Assembly: GCA_963969395.1 (NCBI GenBank)
Contig: OZ017799.1
Coordinates: 24,306,501 to 24,370,500 of the forward strand
Length of the DNA: 64,000 nucleotides
Origin: Pseudoscleropodium purum
Taxonomy: Eukaryota > Streptophyta > Bryopsida > Hypnales > Brachytheciaceae
Direction of reading: 5' to 3'
The translations under genes and the position numbers were made by a program. Below the pieces are notes generated by a model that saw only the letters and a program-made list of their open reading frames with translations, ran no database searches and was not told the origin of the DNA. Shown here piece after piece: positions 58,337 to 64,000 of this stretch. Positions within the stretch are counted from its first letter, which is position 1, and the number at the start of each line of letters is the position of its first letter.

Positions 58337-60927
58337 ATGGCAGCAGCTGCAGGGATGTTCGCTTCCACGAGCTACTGCACAGTAGCTCGCCTCAGTCACG
58401 AGGGGTTCCCATCGGGTTTCAAGGGAGACTCCAAGAGCCTGGCTTCTGGAGGTTTCATGGCTGACAACAGCTTGAAGGCCAATGTCTGCCCCAAGCCGAA
58501 GCTTTCTCGAAACAAGTCCAACGCTTTCGAAGTCTCGGCCGTGCTAGCTGAGCGACCCGTGGACACTCTTGTAAAGGTGCGTTGCGTGCTTGGTGACCCA
58601 CCGACCTCACCTTCGTGGTGAACTGAATGGCTCGGTTTCAGCTTTCCAATTGCAATCGTGCTGGTGGTGGATGCTAATCTGGTTGGGTGCATTTTTTTCC
58701 TGCTTGCAGACTCCTGAGAGAGTGACCAACCTTCCGAAAGAGCAAGTGAACATGACGAAAGTGTTTTCGATCATTTTGGGAGGTGGGGCAGGCACCAGGC
58801 TTAACCCTCTTACTCTCCGCCGCGCAAAGCCAGCGGTAAGTTCGCTCAGAACTTGTTAAGTTATCCGAATCAGTGTTAATTACCGACCAGCTAAATACGA
58901 AGTTAGTGATCAATTTCGGTGGGGTGCTGATGAATCTGTTGTTGTGTGCTGGGGTTGTGTGTGACCAGGTGCCGCTGGGAGGCGGCTACCGATTGATCGA
59001 CGTGCCGATGAGCAACTGCATTAACAGCGGGATCAACAAAATCTACGTGCTCACGCAGTTCAATTCGACCTCTCTGAACCGCCATCTCGCGCGCACCTAC
59101 AACTTCGGGAACGGGTGCAACTTCGGAGATGGCTATGTGGAGGTGCTGGCGGCCGCGCAGAGGCCTGGTCAAGGCGGCCAGAAGTGGTTCGAGGGAACAG
59201 CGGACGCCGTGCGCCAGTACTTGTGGTTGCTGGAGGACGCTAAGAACAAGGACGTTGAGGATGTGATCATCTTGTCCGGCGATCACCTCTACCGCATGGA
59301 TTACCAAGACTTCGTGCAGGTAGGAATCCATTCGTCCATCCTCTTCCAACATCTGGGCTTTCTTACATTCCCTGTTTCGTGTGATCTGTAGTTGTACCAG
59401 TTTCAAAGTACCGTTTCCTTTTGACATGGTCAAATTTCTTCTTCGTCGTTTCATGTAAGACTTTTTTGACGAGTGAGGAGCAGAATCTTCGTGTAGAATT
59501 ACTCTTGAAATCTATCCATCCTTTTCCAACATCTGGGCTTTTTGACGTTCCCTGCCGTGTGATCTGTAGTACCGGTTTCAAAGCACCGTAACTTCCTTCT
59601 GACATGTTCAAATTTCTTCTTTGTCGTATCATTTGAGACTTTTTTTGACGAGTGAGGAGCAGAATCTGTGTGTGAAATCACTTTTCAAACTCGGTTCCTC
59701 TTAAGAATCGTGCGCACTTAATCGCATTTGTATTGATATTTACCTCGGTTTTGCAGAAGCACAAGGACTCCGGAGCCGATGTATCCGTCTCCTGTGTCCC
59801 GATGGACGACAGCCGGGCCTCCGACTACGGCTTGATGAAGATCGATGGCAAAGGCCAGATCAAGTACTTCAACGAGAAGCCGAAGGGCGACGATTTGCAG
59901 TCCATGCAAGTCGACACCACCGTCCTGGGGCTCTCCCCCGAGGAGGCCAAGAAGAAGCCCTACATTGCTTCCATGGGGATCTACGTCTTCAAGAAGAGCG
60001 TGCTCACCAAGCTCCTCCGGTGGCGTTACCCTATGGCCAACGACTTTGGATCGGAGATCATTCCGCAAGCGGCGAAGGAGTTTAACGTCCACGCCTACCT
60101 CTTCAACGACTACTGGGAAGACATCGGCACCATCAAGTCGTTCTTCGATGCGAATCTGGCCCTCTGTTCGCAATCTCCGAAGTTTAGTTTCTACGACGCC
60201 GCGAGGCCGACGTACACTTCGGCGAGGTACCTTCCCCCGACAAAGATCGAGCAGTGTCGAGTGATTGACTCGATTGTCTCGCACGGATGTTTCTTGCGGG
60301 ACTGTCGGGTCGAGAATTCGATCATCGGGGTGAGGTCAAGGCTGGAGTCGGGGTGCGACGTGAAGAGGGCGCTGGTCATGGGAAATGACTCCTACGAAAC
60401 CGATCCCGAAGCGGCGGAGCTTCTGGAGGAAGGAAAGGTGCCGCTGGGAATCGGACAGAATACTAAGCTGAGAAACTGCATTGTCGACAAGAACGCCAGA
60501 ATCGGGAACAATGTTGTGATCGCCAACACGGATGTGAGCACTAAACCCTAATCCCCTGCTTCGAGACTCTTTCTTGCCACATTTTGCCTCATTTCTTGAC
60601 CAATTCATGCAATTTTCGTCACTGATTCTGATGATACGAAACTTGTCACCAATTTTCACAATTCGATCAATCGAATTTGCCATTTCCAAACTACGAATCG
60701 TTTGGTTCGAGTTCTGTGCTGTGACTGGATCCCTGTTTTGTGATTTTCAAACTACGAATCTTTTGGTTCGAGTCCTGTGTTGTCATTGCATCCCTGACAT
60801 TTTGCGTTTCTCAATTCCCTTGCAGAACGTGTTTGAATCTGCGAAGCCAGAACTCGGATTCTATATTCGATCCGGCATTGTGGTGGTTTGCAAAAACGCA
60901 GTCATTCCCCACGGCACGGTCATTTAA
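58337..60927 (+). CDS. ADP-glucose pyrophosphorylase large subunit, plastid, five exons
   Basis: Makes ADP-glucose from glucose-1-phosphate and ATP, the committed step of starch synthesis, as part of a tetramer with the small subunit. Exons 58337-58576, 58710-58835, 58969-59319, 59757-60533 and 60826-60927 join in phase 0 with GT-AG introns of 133, 133, 437 and 292 bp, giving 531 residues, normal for the family. The ATG lies in GCAATGGC; residues 1 to about 75 are Ser/Ala-rich and fit a chloroplast transit peptide. The nucleotidyltransferase core spans about 97-360: GGGAGTRL 104-111, RAKPAV 118-123, GDHLYRMDY with Asp227, and EKPKG 279-283 binding glucose-1-phosphate. A beta-helix domain follows, with Lys521 in the activator-site position. 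[20 protein letters not shown] and [13 protein letters not shown] identify the large rather than the small subunit. Arg110 and Lys120 are the catalytic-type residues lost in regulatory-only large subunits such as potato. Confidence 0.96.
59331..59690 (+). repeat. Tandem duplication filling intron 3, period 180 bp
   Basis: 59331-59510 and 59511-59690 share CCAACATCTGGGCTTT, GTGATCTGTAG, CAAATTTCTTCTT, TTTTTTGACGAGTGAGGAGC and AGAATCT. The exon borders on either side are intact, so splicing of intron 3 is not obviously affected. Confidence 0.93.
60687..60808 (+). repeat. Tandem duplication in intron 4, period 61 bp
   Basis: CAAACTACGAATCGTTTGGT at 60687 recurs as CAAACTACGAATCTTTTGGT at 60748, each followed by TCGAGTYCTGTG and GATCCCTG or CATCCCTG. 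The second unit ends 17 bp before the exon 5 acceptor. Confidence 0.92.
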
Positions 60928-61208
60928 ATGATTGAACAGAAGGATCCAATTCTTGATGCAAATGAGATCAATCCTTGATGCGCATCCCGATGCTGCTCCT
61001 CGTGAAAGGGTGAAGCGACCATGAACATAGCGAGCTCGTTCTGGAGTTCGTGTGAGCCTGTGAATTCATCGTCACCCCGAGGGAAGAAAGAGACGTGGTG
61101 GTGCCTGCTATGGCTATGGCGAGCAGCAGCCGCCCCTGAAGTGTACAGAAGGCAGTAATTGAGAAAGTGAAGGAGGTTCATCAAGAGTAGATGAGCTCGG
61201 GTAGGAAA

Positions 61209-61690
61209 GTATGGCTGGGTCAATTTTGGAGTGTATAGCGGGATCGAAGTTTCTATCATACTTTTGTATTATACCCCTGGTTTATCGAAGATTTGGGTCA
61301 CCTCGAGGCAATGCCGTCGAGGTGGTATGATGCTTGGCTCCAATTCCACGGCTCCTGGTCTCTCTTTTGGTTCAGTCGTGGCTTGCATTGTTTCTGGTGA
61401 CTGGGAATTTTGTTCTGCAAATTGTGACTTTGGTTTTGCTTTCTTTTTCGTTCAGTGCTCACAGTGAACTTTCTCTTGAGATTATACCTCTTGAGGGGAA
61501 CAAATATGGTTCAATTTGAGTGTGTAATGATTGAAATTTCTAGTATAATTTTTGTATTATATCCTGGTTTATCGAATACTTGGGTCTCTTCGGTGCAATG
61601 CTGTCAACTGAGATGTTATGCTTTGTTCCTATTCAATGATTCGTGACTGCCGTGCGTTATTGGTTGACTGAGATTTGGTTATGAGAGAGT
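61209..61690 (+). repeat. Diverged tandem duplication in the 3' flank, spacing about 297 bp
   Basis: About 61209-61410 and 61506-61690 align: TATGGCTGGGTCAATTTTGG with TATGGTTCAATTTGAG, TTTGTATTATA, CCTGGTTTATCGAA, TTGGGTC then GCAATGC, and ATGATGCTTGG with GTTATGCTTTG. The first copy starts 282 bp after the stop codon, so it may lie in the 3' UTR and duplicate the polyadenylation region. No AATAAA was spotted. Confidence 0.8.
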
Positions 61691-63280
61691 TTGACGATTT
61701 CATTCTGGGAACAGTTCCATTAGGACAATTTGTCCCCATCCTCAGGGATTTCAATGCTCTAAGGAAAAAAATAGTATCTGCATACTCTATGAGTATGCTG
61801 TGAGATTTTGAAGTTTTGGTCAGAGAGGGAGTAAAATTGTGGGTAGCCATTGTCATAATGATTACAAAGTTGTGTTTATAGAATTGTTACTTATTGTACA
61901 GATTTTATAACATGGAGGAATTGTATACTCAAAATGTATGCAATACATATCTGAGATTTTTTACCCATATTCTGAATATTTCTTTTGAATATTCAATGAT
62001 TCCGTATTCTACACAAGTACTCTCAAGTTAAAAAAAAATTTCATATACTATTCACAGACCCTTCTCTCCAATTGAATGTAAGTATCAAGGATAAGAATTG
62101 CTGCCCCTCCTTCCATGCAGCATAATTTGTAGAACTATTCCATCATTGTTTACCTACGAAGACGGAGTTTTGTGAAGCACATGTTACTCTTCTCTCTTTC
62201 TTTCATTTTAAGTTGGTAGCGGCTACCTAGGTGGGTAGAACTTTCTATTGATTATTTAGTCAGTGAAAAACGAATTGAACGTGGGGAGGTTTGAAACGGT
62301 TATTGGACGTGAACATGCATGCAACTGTGGACACTGAGATCGCACGATCTCAGGGAATCGGAGGGTCCACCAGCAGTTGGCGCAGTACACGGCATTGATC
62401 CCCTCTCCTACTTGGCAAACCAGAGAGAGACACCTCCACAGTAGCATGCAAGACAACTGTTCCTGTACCTCGTACTTTTATACTCTGATCATATCCATAA
62501 TAGTATTCCACAGTAGTCAGACACGGAAACTGGCCAAAGCAGTGGCGTGACGGACGGAAGGAAAAGCGGTGACGGAACCGGAGAGCTTGAAAGTGATACT
62601 AAGTTGCGCTTAATTAGAAAATAATGGAACTGTGAGTTACAAATTGAATTGGCTGTGGAAACTAAGTAAATAGAACTTTCTTTAAGAGTGTGGAAATTCA
62701 TTAAGAAAGGAGAGCTTAGGGTTCTGCTATACCTGATGGAGGAGGGAACTGATTACCTTCTTAACTCGATCCAAGGTTGACCAGTACGTTGATGTGCAGA
62801 ACGCCAGATACAAAAAAATAATACACTTAAGCATGTGTACTCTATATTTTTATTCACCTGAATGCAATGGCGTTCAGAATCATTGTACCTGCTATTCAAG
62901 GGGGATGGCATTGCGACACATGTCCACTACTCATTAGTATCAGACTTGGTTCCACCAATGCAAGAATGAACATTCACTTTCATAAGTCACTAAAATTCTT
63001 CTTTCTGCCAAACACTGAAACAAGTTTTTCATGCGTGATTTCAGATACCTTCAATACAAGTGAATATATATATGTATGTGTTCGTGTATAATTTCTGAAT
63101 ACATGTTCCCTTATCCCGTTCTCACTTGCTCAGACACCCCAAAACCGTTCCTTGAGCCAAACACGATTGTACAAACTGGAGTGCAGATACCTGCTGGTGT
63201 TAGTTAGAAGTTTGCATAAGTTCGTATCTGCTACTCAGTCTCAAGAGTTGTGCAGAAATTGTGCCCGTGAAAGCCCATCA
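61691..63280. other. 3' intergenic DNA, nothing firmly recognised
   Basis: GC-balanced at 62230-62600 but without a supported gene. A perfect 20-bp palindrome CTGAGATCGCACGATCTCAG lies at 62334-62353. Confidence 0.35.
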
Positions 63281-63382
63281 GAAAGCTTCTAGAGTAGGAT
63301 ATTTAGTGCGCCGCTGTTTCGAAAAAGGAGACCGAATCAACAAGCGGCTCTAGAAGCTTGAATTCCAGGAGCTTCTAGAACA
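63281..63382. promoter_or_regulatory. Cluster of heat-shock-element-like motifs
   Basis: GAAAGCTTCTAGAG at 63281, CTCTAGAAGCTTGAATTCC at about 63348 and GCTTCTAGAAC at 63371 contain the nTTCnnGAAn core one or more times and are partly inverted copies of each other. Heat-shock factors bind such arrays in promoters. No downstream gene lies within the window, so function is conjecture. Confidence 0.35.
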
Positions 63383-64000
63383 CATGCAAGGTGAAAGCCG
63401 TTGAGGACTAGAACGTTTCAGTCAAAGAAAATGGACCACTTGAACGGCCTTTTGGCGACCCAAATGCACGTGTCTGAAACATTGTGTCAATACAGTCAAA
63501 ACTCTCTAATTGCTGTCATGAGATAAAAGAGAATGTTACAACATTGAGAGCACATAATTAGGTTATTTTGAGCATCCGTTCACCAGATTTTGTTGAGAGG
63601 ACAGAGAAGGTGCTATCAAAGAGGTTTGGTTTAATCAAAAGTGACACTAATCATTCTTTCACGCGACTTACTTTCAAGCTTCTTGTTGAGGAATTACTTG
63701 AACGAATTCCGTGAACGCTTTGCAAACTTTGAGATCAGCTTTGCAAGAGTCTCTTTTGTACAAATTGGGAACAATTATCCTTTCAAGCTTCTTGTTTATA
63801 GAGAATTTCTGTGTTGAGACTCAAATCTTCTCCCAACAATTCATGTTTATGTTTTCTAAACCGGTGGTGTTCTCAGTGCAGAACAAATGTCAGTGAAAAA
63901 TTTAAACACGAATCCAGAATTCAGAGTGGAACTTGGAATTTGGAACATGTCTTCAAGATGAGAAACCAATTTTTAGAAGATTATAGCTTGCAACTTCGCT
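63383..64000. other. Window end, nothing recognised
   Basis: A TTACTTTCAAGCTTCTTGTT-like phrase at 63669 recurs at about 63779, a small local duplication. No gene was supported. Confidence 0.3.

Noticed and set aside
58903..59454. 183-codon - strand frame over exon 3
   Set aside because: Antisense shadow of exon 3 and its introns.
59718..60284. 188-codon - strand frame and a 139-codon alternative + frame over exon 4
   Set aside because: Both are shadows of the GC-rich exon 4 of the ADP-glucose pyrophosphorylase gene.
60700..60790. GGTTCGAGTYC in intron 4 as a tRNA T-loop
   Set aside because: No matching acceptor stem, D-arm or anticodon arm upstream; the motif is repeated because of the 61-bp tandem duplication.

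Overview
The window looks like nuclear DNA of a land plant. The one clearly intact gene, on the + strand at 58.3-60.9 kb, encodes a plastid ADP-glucose pyrophosphorylase large subunit (starch synthesis) with a transit-peptide-like N-terminus and GT-AG introns. Plant-type DNA transposons (hAT, PIF/Harbinger, CACTA, Stowaway- and Tourist-like MITEs) fill much of the rest. The starch gene has only four introns where seed-plant large-subunit genes usually have a dozen or more, and it is GC-rich in an AT-rich background. That makes a non-seed plant or otherwise derived lineage possible, but the species cannot be fixed from the sequence.

Layout. 1-2.6 kb: right part of a hAT element whose transposase frame runs 700 codons with two in-frame stops and no frameshift, ending in a CpG-rich CGTCC-motif array. 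2.6-25 kb: mostly non-coding AT-rich DNA with a 1.2-kb inverted repeat (4.7-5.9 kb), a moderately GC-rich unassigned stretch (7.8-11.4 kb), several MITEs, a GC island (15.05-15.6 kb), a segmental duplication (15.5-16.5 kb) and a fold-back region built from short palindromic repeats (19.3-20.5 kb). 25.7-27.7 kb: decayed PIF/Harbinger transposase and a Myb/SANT-like partner, both on the - strand. 28-51.5 kb: a dense set of non-autonomous elements, dominated by one class with TTAA flanks and CCC-starting inverted ends, roughly 220, 540-565 and 930 bp long. 52-54.1 kb: an inverted-repeat element and a 90-bp tandem repeat. 54.2-54.7 kb: a possible two-exon reading frame on the - strand, unrecognised. 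54.9-57.2 kb: a tandem duplication carrying a TTAA element, a polypurine tract and a minisatellite leading up to the starch-gene promoter. 61-64 kb: 3' flank with another tandem duplication and possible heat-shock-element motifs near the end.

There is no operon-like logic. One housekeeping gene sits at the edge of a repeat-rich block, and short tandem duplications recur in its 5' flank, introns 3 and 4 and 3' flank. The most unusual feature is the TTAA-flanked element class, whose end structure resembles piggyBac-type transposons. No tRNA, rRNA, CRISPR array or organellar insertion was recognised by eye.
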